DNA from: Grammothele lineata
Taxonomy: Eukaryota > Basidiomycota > Agaricomycetes > Polyporales > Polyporaceae
DNA length: 20,319 nucleotides
Direction of reading: 5' to 3'
NCBI GenBank assembly: GCA_002150815.3
Contig: NDFF03000335.1
Span: 1-20,319, forward strand
The notes beneath the pieces were generated by a model. It worked only from the letters and a program-made list of their open reading frames with translations, was not told the origin of the DNA and searched no databases. Made by a program: the position numbers and the translations under genes. Below are positions 1 through 8,111 of the stretch, piece by piece. Positions within the stretch are counted from its first letter, which is position 1. Each line of letters starts with the position of its first letter.

Positions 1-1923
1 CAGGCCCATCATCAGGTGTTCGTCTCGGCGGACGACACCTTACACGTCCTCGCCACTCCCGCCGTTCGCGCCCGTCTCCGGGACCTGCTCCCCACCGCCA
101 ACCAGCACCAGGTCGGACCCCCTCCTACGGTCACCCAAGACCCCACTGAGTGGGTGATCGTGGACGAAAACGGCGACCCGGTGGAGGGCTGGTCCGACGA
201 CGCCTCCAGCTCGTCCGACAGCCTCGCCGACGACTTCGTAATCGAGTGGGGGGCTCCACCCAACGCCCCCGTCGACACCCCTGCGGACTGGAGCGTTCCA
301 GCCCCCACCGGCAACGACTGGTACGACCCGACAAGTGGCCCCGCCACTCGAGTCCCTACGCCGATTCCTTACGACGTCGGGTCCCCACCCACCACTGGCC
401 ACTCGGCATCCGAGTCGGACAAGGAGAACGTCGCCCCTGACGTCACGGTCAGCGACAGCGACGTCGAGGACCTCCCCCCTCTGGAGGACCTCCCGCTCGT
501 CGACGTTCGCGGGCAGCCCATCACCTGCATTGAAGACCTGGTCGAGGCCGCCATCGCACAGGCGGTGGACGAGGAACGTGCCCGGGAGGCGGGCCCCGTG
601 CCCCCTACCACTACTGTGCACGGCGCGCCCAATACGCACATGGAAGTGGTCGACTCGCCTGACACTGCGGTCCACTACAGCGCGCCTAGCGTTCGCGCCG
701 TGGCCACTGGCGCCCCGACCCCTCCTCCGTCCTCGCGGGCCTCCGATGACACCATGGACGTCTCGTCGCCCGTCAGCCCGCGAACCCCGCCCCAGGAGGT
801 GCCTTCGCAGCCCTGTCCGCCTGCTACCCCCGTGCGTCCTCGTGCCGGTCGCGCTACCCCAGCTCCGCGCATGCCCGGCGCCTTCCCCATCACCCGCGCT
901 CCCACCCCGCGCCCTGTCGATGTTTCAGAGGCCCCGGCCCGGGCCTACACGCTCGCACGGCTCACCATGGCCCCTGCCATCGAGTACACGAACCGCGGGC
1001 ACTTAGACCTCGCCCCGGTCAACGCCGATGAGCGGCGCGCGGACCTGAACATCCCTGCACGGCTCGTCGGCGCAGGAAGAGACGATCTCCACGTCCAGGC
1101 CCCGGTTTCAAACCAGTGGGCCGCCATTCACTATGTCGACGCGCGGAACGGAGGCTCCACCTGTGTCTTCATCGACATTGACCTCGCCGAGCCGTTCCTG
1201 CGCGAAGTCACCCTCATCGGCCAGTACAACGAGGTTGTTCGCCTGATGCCCTGGCTACCCCGTAACCGTCGGGCAGCGGCCTCGCATCTGCTCCTCGACA
1301 CCATCGGAATGTACACGAACGCCCCGTGCACGATCCGGACGCCGCAAGGACTGCAGGCCGGTGTCCCCTACCGCCTGGCCCACGGCTGCGACCCTTCGCT
1401 CTGCGCCATGTGGGCGCGAACGCGCAACGGCCTCACCATCAGCGAGGTCGTCACCTGGGTCTGCCTCGTCATCTTCCAGCGGGAACTCGCACGGCGGCTC
1501 CGGCAGATCACCGCTGGCACTGGGGTGCCGGGACTTAACTTGCACCCTTTCCGGCAGGAGACCGGGATCTTCCCGATTGCGGACGACACGGTCGCAGGCT
1601 CGCTCATCGCTGGGATGAACACCATGCTCCTCAACCGAGGACCGCCGGGCATCGTCCACGTCAACCCGGCCACGCTCGAGATCCGGAACCGGTCTGCCGC
1701 TGACCCGCCGGGGGCTGACCAGCTCGATGCCACCACCATCCCATCGACGACCGTTCGCGCTGCGCCCGTCCACGAGCAGATCCCGCACTCCGACAACCCA
1801 TACGTGAGCCCGGAGACCTCCGACGAGAACGCCGAAACCCCCGCTGCGACCTCCACCCCAGAGGTGAATGGCTACTCGGAAGGGGGACGTTACCCTGCCG
1901 GCCGCCTTACCTCAGGGCCGTGA
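1..1923 (+). CDS. Unknown ORF at the 3' end of an LTR-retrotransposon-like element (5' partial)
   Basis: The frame is open from base 1 to the TGA at 1921-1923 (640 residues visible). The first possible start, a GTG at 16, is preceded by open codons, so the true start lies left of the window. Residues 1 to about 315 are rich in Pro, Ser, Thr and acidic residues and look disordered. About 316-560 looks folded, with alternating hydrophobic segments, a stretch VPYRLAHGCDPSLCAMW and an amphipathic helix near IFQRELARRLRQI. The last 75 residues are again low complexity. I see no CCHC knuckle, aspartic protease DTG, reverse-transcriptase YxDD or integrase HHCC/DDE motif, so it is not an ordinary gag or pol part. 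It ends 19 bases before a purine-rich tract and 36 bases before a putative LTR, which places it as the last ORF of the element. I do not recognise the family. It could instead be a host gene that an LTR has landed behind. Confidence 0.6.
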   Translation, partial: QAHHQVFVSADDTLHVLATPAVRARLRDLLPTANQHQVGPPPTVTQDPTEWVIVDENGDPVEGWSDDASSSSDSLADDFVIEWGAPPNAPVDTPADWSVPAPTGNDWYDPTSGPATRVPTPIPYDVGSPPTTGHSASESDKENVAPDVTVSDSDVEDLPPLEDLPLVDVRGQPITCIEDLVEAAIAQAVDEERAREAGPVPPTTTVHGAPNTHMEVVDSPDTAVHYSAPSVRAVATGAPTPPPSSRASDDTMDVSSPVSPRTPPQEVPSQPCPPATPVRPRAGRATPAPRMPGAFPITRAPTPRPVDVSEAPARAYTLARLTMAPAIEYTNRGHLDLAPVNADERRADLNIPARLVGAGRDDLHVQAPVSNQWAAIHYVDARNGGSTCVFIDIDLAEPFLREVTLIGQYNEVVRLMPWLPRNRRAAASHLLLDTIGMYTNAPCTIRTPQGLQAGVPYRLAHGCDPSLCAMWARTRNGLTISEVVTWVCLVIFQRELARRLRQITAGTGVPGLNLHPFRQETGIFPIADDTVAGSLIAGMNTMLLNRGPPGIVHVNPATLEIRNRSAADPPGADQLDATTIPSTTVRAAPVHEQIPHSDNPYVSPETSDENAETPAATSTPEVNGYSEGGRYPAGRLTSGP

Positions 1924-1942
1924 GCGGTCGGGACGACCGTCC

Positions 1943-1955
1943 GGGAGGAGAGGAG
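1943..1955 (+). promoter_or_regulatory. Polypurine tract before the 3' LTR
   Basis: GGGAGGAGAGGAG is 13 purines in a row. It sits four bases before the TG that opens the putative LTR. This is the place and composition of the plus-strand primer of LTR retrotransposons. Confidence 0.55.
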
Positions 1956-2032
1956 CTAGTGTTATGAACGGTAGCTATGCCATACAATTTTTCTTTTCTT
2001 TTCCTGTACTATACCTCGCTTCCTCGCGCGCT

Positions 2033-2074
2033 AAGGGTCCAAGGACCCTTAGACCCTTGGACCCTTAGACCCTG
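2033..2074 (+). repeat. U3 hairpin and 8-bp tandem repeats
   Basis: AAGGGTCC at 2033-2040 and GGACCCTT at 2043-2050 are perfect inverted arms around AA. From 2045 the unit ACCCTTRG repeats three times (2045, 2053, 2061) and decays into ACCCTGCC. Looser ACCCT-type units go on to about 2150. Its place in the U3 suggests binding sites for a transcription factor; that is inference. Confidence 0.7.
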
Positions 2075-2156
2075 CCCCCTGTACGATCTCCTGCGCACCC
2101 TTGGACCCTCACCCCTATGCATACCCTTACGACCCTAGTACCCCTACGGACCCCCG

Positions 2157-2184
2157 CCTGCGCCGCAGCCCCTGCGCCGCAGCC
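2157..2184 (+). repeat. 14-bp direct repeat in U3
   Basis: CCTGCGCCGCAGCC occurs twice back to back (2157-2170 and 2171-2184), about 60 bases before the TATA box of the putative LTR. Each unit contains the palindrome CTGCGCCGCAG-like core, so it could be a dimeric binding site. Confidence 0.7.
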
Positions 2185-2241
2185 TTCCCTTGACCCTGTA
2201 CCTAGCCTGGTCCGCAGTCCATAGCTCGCAGGCGCCCGGTG

Positions 2242-2250
2242 TATATAAGG
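2242..2250 (+). promoter_or_regulatory. TATA box of the LTR promoter
   Basis: TATATAAGG is a strong TATA element with no adjacent ORF start downstream. Its place inside the putative LTR fits an element's own promoter. Confidence 0.55.
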
Positions 2251-2647
2251 GACGACGCCTCGTAGCGACTCCCCAGTTTTCAGCCTCTTGTAATCCTACG
2301 CTAAGTTCCACCGGTATCCCCTCGCTCGACTCGACCCCCGCCCTCGTCTCGCTCGACAGCCAGACATCCTCCCGCTAGCGTATCGACCTTGTGGTTAACC
2401 TCGCGGTTAAGCGCCCACAGGCCGTACGTAACACTCGCCGTACCGAAGCTCAGAATTGCCGAAGCTCCGAGGTGTTACCTTCGAGCTTGCGCTGCCTCCC
2501 CCACAGCTCCACGTCTTCGATCGCTATCCTCCAAAAAGCCTAAAATCTCAAAGTCCACTCTCCTCCTGATAGCAAGTCGGCGTAGTACGCCACCTACATC
2601 AGTAAAAAAATGCTCACCGCCGTAGGACAATGTGGTCCATATAGTCG

Positions 2648-2823
2648 CTGTAGCGCTGTTGCAACCCCCCCGCTCTGACATGCGCTGTAGCCGCCCGCGC
2701 GCATTCTGTAGCGCTCTGTAGCACTCCGTAGCACTCGATATTTTCGCTCGGCGGCTCTGTTGAGCACTGTGGTACTATACAGATGAGCAGGCCATCAATA
2801 GAGTACCACATAGATGCTGTAGC
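2648..2823 (+). repeat. CTGTAGC motif cluster, left side
   Basis: CTGTAGC occurs at 2648, 2685, 2706, 2716 and 2817, with CCGTAGC at 2726. The stretch GCGCTCTGTAGCA (2711-2723) is found complemented at the right-hand cluster. Such clustered short motifs are typical of the sub-terminal binding sites of some DNA transposases. Confidence 0.55.
2768..2810. repeat. Perfect 9-bp inverted repeat
   Basis: TGTGGTACT at 2768-2776 and AGTACCACA at 2802-2810 are exact complements around a 25-nt loop. The hairpin lies inside the left CTGTAGC cluster. Confidence 0.75.
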
Positions 2824-3025
2824 TGTGGTATGGAAGGGGCTATTCGCCAGTATATATTAGGTAGAAGCCATATCTTGCATCGGAGGACGTCGAGATCACG
2901 ACATGTTTCATTAATTACAGCGGACGACTACGATACGACGGCGATACATAATGTAGGATAAAAGGAACCTAAAAATTGTACTCGCCTCACACGCCTTCCT
3001 CTCGCTCGTCACTCCTCGCTCGCTA

Positions 3026-3098
3026 TCCTCTCCTCGCGCGCAGTCCTTTCCTCGCACGCAGTCCTCTCCCTCGCACGCAGTCCTCTCCTCGCGCGCAG
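3026..3098 (+). repeat. 18-bp minisatellite, four units
   Basis: Four units of TCCTCTCCTCGCGCGCAG follow each other: 3026-3043, 3044-3061, 3062-3080 (one base longer) and 3081-3098. The first and last units are identical and the middle ones have one to three changes. The DNA before it (from about 3000) holds looser CTCGCT repeats. Confidence 0.85.
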
Positions 3099-4199
3099 GT
3101 GATACCCTCCCACAACCGCCTCCGCATCTACGACATATCGGACAGCGAACATACCTTGTTTGCAGGCTATACGCCGTGCGCCCAGTATGTCCCCGCACTC
3201 ATCACGAGATTTGACTGTCACTTGGCGCTCTGTCGCGGCGACAGTGACATCTTGGACGAATGCCTCCGCGACAGGAAGGCATATTTGAGAAACATGTTGT
3301 ACGAGGATCGTGTGCGCCGAGCAGGGTAGAAACGCTCATGCGGATTGTCCGGGCGGGAAGAAGCGGTGAGGTCGGTCGATGATGCTCGCGTCAGCATTAG
3401 CTAAGACAGTAATTGATTGCAACGCACCGGAAAGACTAGCGACATCCCTGACATATCTCCCTCACGTATCACTGAGCCTGTGAAGTTAGCGCATATGTGA
3501 GCATGTCGACGGAGAGCTTGGTACTACAGTACACGTACCTCACCCGCACCTGCTACCGCTGATTGGGTAAAAAATGTCATGCTGTCCGTGAGGAACAAGG
3601 CCGCGGGGATATAGATAACATGTGATTACCATAGCTTGTACAAAACATACCTGACCGCGGTCGAATATCGCATGTACTTGCGCGGTTCTGCGCTTGCAGG
3701 GGAGGTTCCCGGGGAATCTTGGCAGATCTTGAGACGTTGCCTCGCGCGCATGTCGAAATAGACACCGGAAGGCAAAGCAAAGACAGGCAGCAGAAATCAG
3801 GAGCGAGGACTGAAGGGTGAGACGGACGAGGAGAAAGAGCGAAGACGAAGAGCGACGCTGCACGAGAAAGACTCGAGTAACGAGGCGCTTAAAATTGCCG
3901 ATGACGCGATCCAGCGCTTCGGCCTTGCACCTGTAGTCCGTCGACTTGCTCGCTTCTTGTTCTCGCTGCAGACTCGTCTCCCTTTTGCTTGGTCTCTCCT
4001 GCCGACTCGCTCTACATACCTCATCCGTTTCTTGCGCTGATATCGTTTGCATCCATCTCCCTGCGACTCGCTCTTGTCACATCTCTTCTACCCTCGCAGC
4101 GCTTGTCCGAGTCCGCCTCAGCTGCTACTCCCTGCCTGTAGAACATCCTCGCCTCGATACTCCTGCTCGGCTAGGCTTTGTAGGCCTCTTCCATCTTCA

Positions 4200-4402
4200 T
4201 TGTGGTGCCCCGATGAGTGCAATCTCGTGCTGTGCGGCACCTGCTGTATCACTATGGGTACCATTAGGTGAGTCTTAGCGTTGTTCGGGCCTCCGTCAAT
4301 GTGCGAAACCCCTTTCTGCGGATCTAGTCTCGGATTGCGGCTGAAGCTGTGTGTACATGATGGGGATGTTTCCCGGAAGCTCCGCAACGGTCCTTACCCC
4401 AG
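4200..4402 (+). other. Weak candidate: short Cys-rich spliced ORF
   Basis: One frame reads CPDECNLVLCGTCCITM up to ATTAG at 4267. A canonical GTGAGT donor follows at 4268 and a CTAG acceptor ends at 4327, a 60-nt intron. The frame then stays open to another donor-like AG|GTGCGT at 4403. The pyrimidine-rich DNA at 3930-4160 would suit a leader. No clear start codon or end was found and I know no matching family, so this may be chance. Confidence 0.2.
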
Positions 4403-4779
4403 GTGCGTATTCTCTTGCCTGATGGCAACTATGGCCTTCCCCTCCCTCCTGGTCCTGCGCTCCTCTCGTCAGCGTGTAACTTCTATCTGCCCCACACTTC
4501 TCTCGCGTTTTCATCTACTGGTGTTAGTACTATCCGAAGAAACCCCTCTCGCAGACATCTTCTCTGAGTGATTCCGCCCATGACCCCGTAGGCCTTCTGT
4601 CGCCCCCGCATCTGCACGCTTCCGACACTCGTTTTTTCTACTGCACGGACTATCCTTCCCATAACTCATATCTAACAGTTGTGTAGTCTATCTTGTATCG
4701 TAGCTATTGTCCCTGCTTAATACAATGTGAACCCATATCCCTCCTTGTGTGCCAACCTATCAAATTAGCAACTGTACTA

Positions 4780-4978
4780 CAGTGCAATAATGCTACCGGT
4801 GTCTACAATGTCAGACGCCATACCACGACAATCCCTAGCGTACAACACGGTTGCGCGGCGCGCTACAAAGAACTATGATCCCGTAGTGTATACTACAGAA
4901 TGCTACAGAGCGCAACGGGGCCGACCGCCGTACTACCGGGCGCTACCAGGTGCTATGCCTCTGTGCTACATGCAATAG
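4780..4978 (-). repeat. GTAGC motif cluster, right side (complement of the left cluster)
   Basis: On the plus strand GCTAC/TACTAC motifs occur at about 4792, 4862, 4891, 4902 (GCTACAG), 4931, 4942 and 4965. Read on the minus strand, TTGCGCTCTGTAGCATTCTG resembles the left cluster, including 13 identical bases. The opposed orientation is what the two ends of one DNA transposon would show. No clean terminal inverted repeat could be fixed. Confidence 0.4.
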
Positions 4979-5111
4979 GGCACACCGAGGTCTATACAGC
5001 ACATGAGAGTTACCACTCGTACTACAAACCCTGAACCTTTTTTCTGATGTATACTCGAGCACCTCGACTCTGCTCTGCATCTCTCCTCTCTACAGTACTG
5101 CCGCTACAACG

Positions 5112-5464
5112 ATGGCTGTATCCCGGATATACAGCACGGCTCGTGATAGTCTTGGCACTCCCACCGTACGTATGCCCTCTCCTTACGCTAGTCTTTACTG
5201 AGCTTCCTCGACGGCAGGTGCCCTGACAAAACAACGCTGGTCCGTTCGTCCCCGCATTCCGCTCGACGTCCGGGGAATTGTTTCGATGTGCAGATCCGCG
5301 GAACAGCCGACTCAATTGCTGACACACCGAGCACTACGACACAGATCAAGGCATCTCTGTTCGTCAGTCCTCGGCCATGTCGTATTCCGTCTATTGGTCG
5401 CCGCAGACTCCAAGACGATGAATGGGAGACCATCTACTTGCGCGCCCCTCAGGATATCAGATGA
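5112..5464 (+). pseudogene. Enolase-like 5' end, frame-broken
   Basis: ATG at 5112 opens 18 codons, MAVSRIYSTARDSLGTPT, that follow the enolase N-terminal pattern (M-x-[IV]-x-[KR]-I-x...DSRGNPT), one residue shorter. A GTACGT donor comes directly after Pro-Thr at 5166, and an acceptor CAG ends at 5217 (52-nt intron). In the spliced frame a TGA comes at the third codon. One base later a frame is open for 81 codons to TGA 5462-5464; only its first part (about CPDKTTLVRSSP) recalls the enolase stretch after this point. The rest of the enzyme, including all catalytic residues, is absent. I read it as a decayed fragment; the resemblance is short and could mislead. Confidence 0.35.
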
Positions 5465-5668
5465 CCCACTATCGTGAATGGATTTTGCCGTACAAGACCC
5501 GTCAATCTATGTTGCTCTGTCGCTGGCCGGTCTTGTCTCCAATCGCAGAAAACGTTGATTGGATAGTCCACTGTAGCTGTCCCGTCATGACGTCGGAAGC
5601 AAAGTTCATTGGTACGAGTTACACATGGATGTTGAATGAGATGCGTGGCGGAAGATTTACAGATCCCC

Positions 5669-5675
5669 TATAAAG
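5669..5675 (+). promoter_or_regulatory. TATA box of the AA9 gene
   Basis: TATAAAG lies 59 bases before the AA9 start codon. A CTCCCCAC element between the two (about 5706-5713) resembles the reverse of a Cre1/CreA carbon-repression site (SYGGRG); this is suggestive only. Confidence 0.6.
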
Positions 5676-5727
5676 TGCACCGAGCGAGAGCGGTGTACAC
5701 CAGGTTGCTCCCCACCACTCGTCGACC

Positions 5728-6783
5728 ATGCTCCTCTCCATTCTTGCAATTGCCGCTCTCGCCTCCCAAGCGTTTGCGCATTGTGAGTGCTACTCTTCCT
5801 CGATCCGATAGGTTTTGCTCACGATCTATCCATTCTGGCACGTAGATACTTTCCCCAACCTCATCGTTGGCGGCACAAAAACACCTGACTGGGTGAACGT
5901 CCGGCGCACAAACAACTTCCAGACTCAGGCTCCGGTACGCACCACTATCACGGCACGCCCTGCTCAATCGCGCCCTAATCCAATCTCGGCAGGTCACCGA
6001 TGTAACAAGCGCAGACTTCCGCTGTTACAACTCCCAGGGCGCTGCCTCCGCACAGACGATCTCCGTCGCCGCCGGCTCCCAGCTCGGCATCGCCTGCGAC
6101 CAGACGATCTACCACCCGGGCGTCGTCAACGTCTATATGGCTCGCGCGCCCTCCGGGACCGATGTCGCCAACTGGGACGGCTCTGGGGCGGTCTGGTTCA
6201 AGGTTTACGAGATCTCCGCGGTGACCAACGGCGGGCAGAGCATCAGCTGGCCGGCGGAGAACCTTCCCTCGGTCTCGTTCACGGTCCCCAGGAACCTCCC
6301 GAGCGGGCAATACCTCGTCCGGATGGAGGCGATCGCGCTCCACGTCGCGCAGACGTACGGCGGCGCGCAGTTCTACGTAAGTGGCTCCGTCGCGCGCCGC
6401 GCGGCGACGACTGAAATGACGCTATGCGCAGATTTCGTGCGGGCAAGTCCAGGTTACCGGGGGCGGGAGCGGCACGCCTGGCCCCTTGGTCTCGATCCCC
6501 GGCGTGTACACCGGCTACGTAAGTCTTCTTCTGTCTTCGATCTTGTGCGTGAGCAGTGCCAGGGTCGCTCACTACCGGCCGACATGCAGGAGCCCGGCAT
6601 TCTCATCAATATCAACGTGAGTCACTGCGGTCTACTTCTGCGCGCCACCGTTGCTGAAGCATGTTTGCTACTCGTTTCAGTACCCGATCCCGAAGAACTA
6701 CACTCAGCCCGGTCCTGTGGGTATCTTCTGTGTTCTGTGTGGAATCGTCTCTCATACTCTCTCAGGCTGTCTGGTCCGGATGA
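5728..6783 (+). CDS. AA9 lytic polysaccharide monooxygenase, secreted
   Basis: Seven exons give 231 residues: 5728-5782, 5846-5934, 5993-6376, 6432-6518, 6590-6616, 6681-6716, 6766-6783; all six introns are GT...AG. Residues 1-17 are a signal peptide whose cut after AFA exposes His18, the N-terminal histidine of the copper brace. His89 (in IYHPG) is the second brace ligand and Tyr176 (GGAQFY) the axial tyrosine; His165 and Gln174 of the outer sphere are spaced nine apart, as in known AA9 enzymes. Cys59 and Cys179 suit the conserved disulfide. The chain ends in the family's usual GPAVWSG and has no CBM1 or linker. The family cuts cellulose or related glucans by oxidation outside the cell, with electrons from, for example, cellobiose dehydrogenase. 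Exon 5 (27 nt) and exon 7 (18 nt) are very short. The gene appears intact. Confidence 0.95.
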
Positions 6784-8111
6784 ATGCGAACTCGGGAAAG
6801 CATATGGAAATTTGTTGCGGCGTAGCACAATACACTGTCGAAGTAGCACGCGGAATGCACACACACATATCGATCCTGAGCTGTACTGTTGCCGACATAG
6901 CGGTAGCAGAAGAAAGTGAACTTATCGGTCTTTCGGTCTCAAAAAAGGTGTGGTGGATTTTAGACCGGTGATATAGTTGACCGTGCGAAGTACATGTGTG
7001 CAGATTCTGGACGGGCCAGCAGCTTCCCTGTCGCCCTGTCGTACGACACGTTCCCGGAGCTTCCACCGCGGTAGCTCATCCCAAAGTTCGGCAAACGGCC
7101 TGGAGACCCGGTCGATCGTCCCTCTCATCGCTGGCTCAAGGAAGAGGAAGAGGTCCATGATAGGCCACACGAGCTGCACCTTGTGGTGGTCCTAACAACC
7201 GGTCGGCGACAACCCGACTGCAACACACATCGTTGGACGACTTGCCTGTATGAAGACTACGGAACGTGTGACCCAGGAAGTGAACATCTAGTTGGTGCTG
7301 ACAACGCACATCAAATACAGCAAACTGCGGCATAATCTTTGACTACGTCGGCCGGAAGTCAAGGGCCCGGAGGCGAACTCAGGTTCATATCCGCTTCGTC
7401 AGGGTGCACCCAAAGGATCCCTTCATGAGGGCCTGATGGCGACGACACCACCGTCATATTTTTGAGTTGCGTTGATTAAGTTCTCAAGTTAGCCTGAAGA
7501 GGGATGATTCACCAGATCACTGAGGCATTTGTAGCAACAGATGGTTCCGCCGTTCCATCCCCAGCGTCGGGGGAAAATGAGGCCGAAGTTTGTAGCCGTG
7601 CTATTCTAGCGGGCTCTATGCAGATCGTAGGGTTTGTATGGATATGAAAACGTTTGCGTAGGCTCCACGGTGACTTACTATAGTCAGCGTTATAAACAGG
7701 CCTGCGAGATGTATGCGCGCAGCGTTGGTTGCTGGCCTCTTGTGTGACATACGGCGATGGAGATGGCAGTGGAAGCCATTGCCGGGTGTCCATAGCACTC
7801 GGACCTGAGACGGCGTAAAACGCATTATTTCGAAGCCAATCATCATGTCGTCATATGCCGCCAGGACGTTGAGCCCCGAACGCTGGACAGCCTGGTAAAT
7901 TCTAGCACGAAAATTATGGACGTCAATAAAGGAATAGACACATCAGAAGCTAACCAGGGTACTGCACCAGAAAGAAACATGCACAAGCTCGAGCACGCAA
8001 GACATCGAGGTGCAATATATTACATTACAGTGGCGCGATGAAGCGTCCTCTATGAAATGAAACAGCCCAGGGAACAACCGTATTATCGCAACGACGCGCA
8101 AAGTCCGCCAC
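6784..8111. other. Long convergent intergenic stretch with coding-like scraps
   Basis: Between the 3' ends of the AA9 gene (+) and SPO7 (-). On the minus strand, an ATG at 7457 opens 32 codons (MTVVSSPSGPHEGILWVHPD...). Another frame starting at MPQFAVFDVRC (7333) runs 65 codons. A third, after a TAG acceptor-like site at 7192, reads DHHKVQLVWPIMDLFLFL and on to about 7008. They look like protein but do not join into one clear gene and match no family I know. 7500-8111 shows nothing I can call; its right part should hold the SPO7 3' UTR. Confidence 0.4.

Larger units (their letters stand above)
1960..2433 (+). mobile_element. Putative 3' long terminal repeat (474 bp)
   Basis: The segment starts TGTTA and ends TAACA, a perfect 5-bp terminal inversion of the TG...CA kind used by LTRs. 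It follows a polypurine tract. It holds a TATATAAGG box at 2242-2250, about two thirds of the way in, as expected for the U3/R boundary (transcript start about 2270-2280). The left part (U3) carries a hairpin and short tandem repeats. The matching 5' LTR and one target-site duplication would lie left of the window, so the call rests on one end only. Confidence 0.6.
2434..5111. other. Gene-poor stretch, possible transposon relic
   Basis: About 2.7 kb between the LTR and the enolase-like relic. The ORFs here are short, mostly lack an ATG and have no recognisable domain. It holds CTGTAGC-type motifs on the left and their complement on the right, a 9-bp-arm hairpin, a minisatellite, and pyrimidine-rich DNA at 3930-4160 (possibly an untranslated leader). 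An open stretch at 3099-3329 (+) after the minisatellite reads as protein-like but has no upstream ATG. Confidence 0.5.

Noticed and set aside
40..905. Long minus-strand ORFs opposite the LTR-linked ORF
   Set aside because: GC-rich shadow frames; the plus frame alone runs through 1.9 kb and ends next to the polypurine tract.
2045..2074. Telomere-like CCCTTAG repeats
   Set aside because: The unit is ACCCTTRG, not the CCCTAA of fungal telomeres, and it lies inside a putative LTR.
3026..3098. CRISPR-like repeat array
   Set aside because: The units are directly adjacent with no spacers; it is a minisatellite in a eukaryotic genome.
3540..4052. 170-codon minus-strand ORF with ATG
   Set aside because: Mostly the complement of pyrimidine-rich leader-like DNA; Arg/Ser-rich with no recognisable fold.
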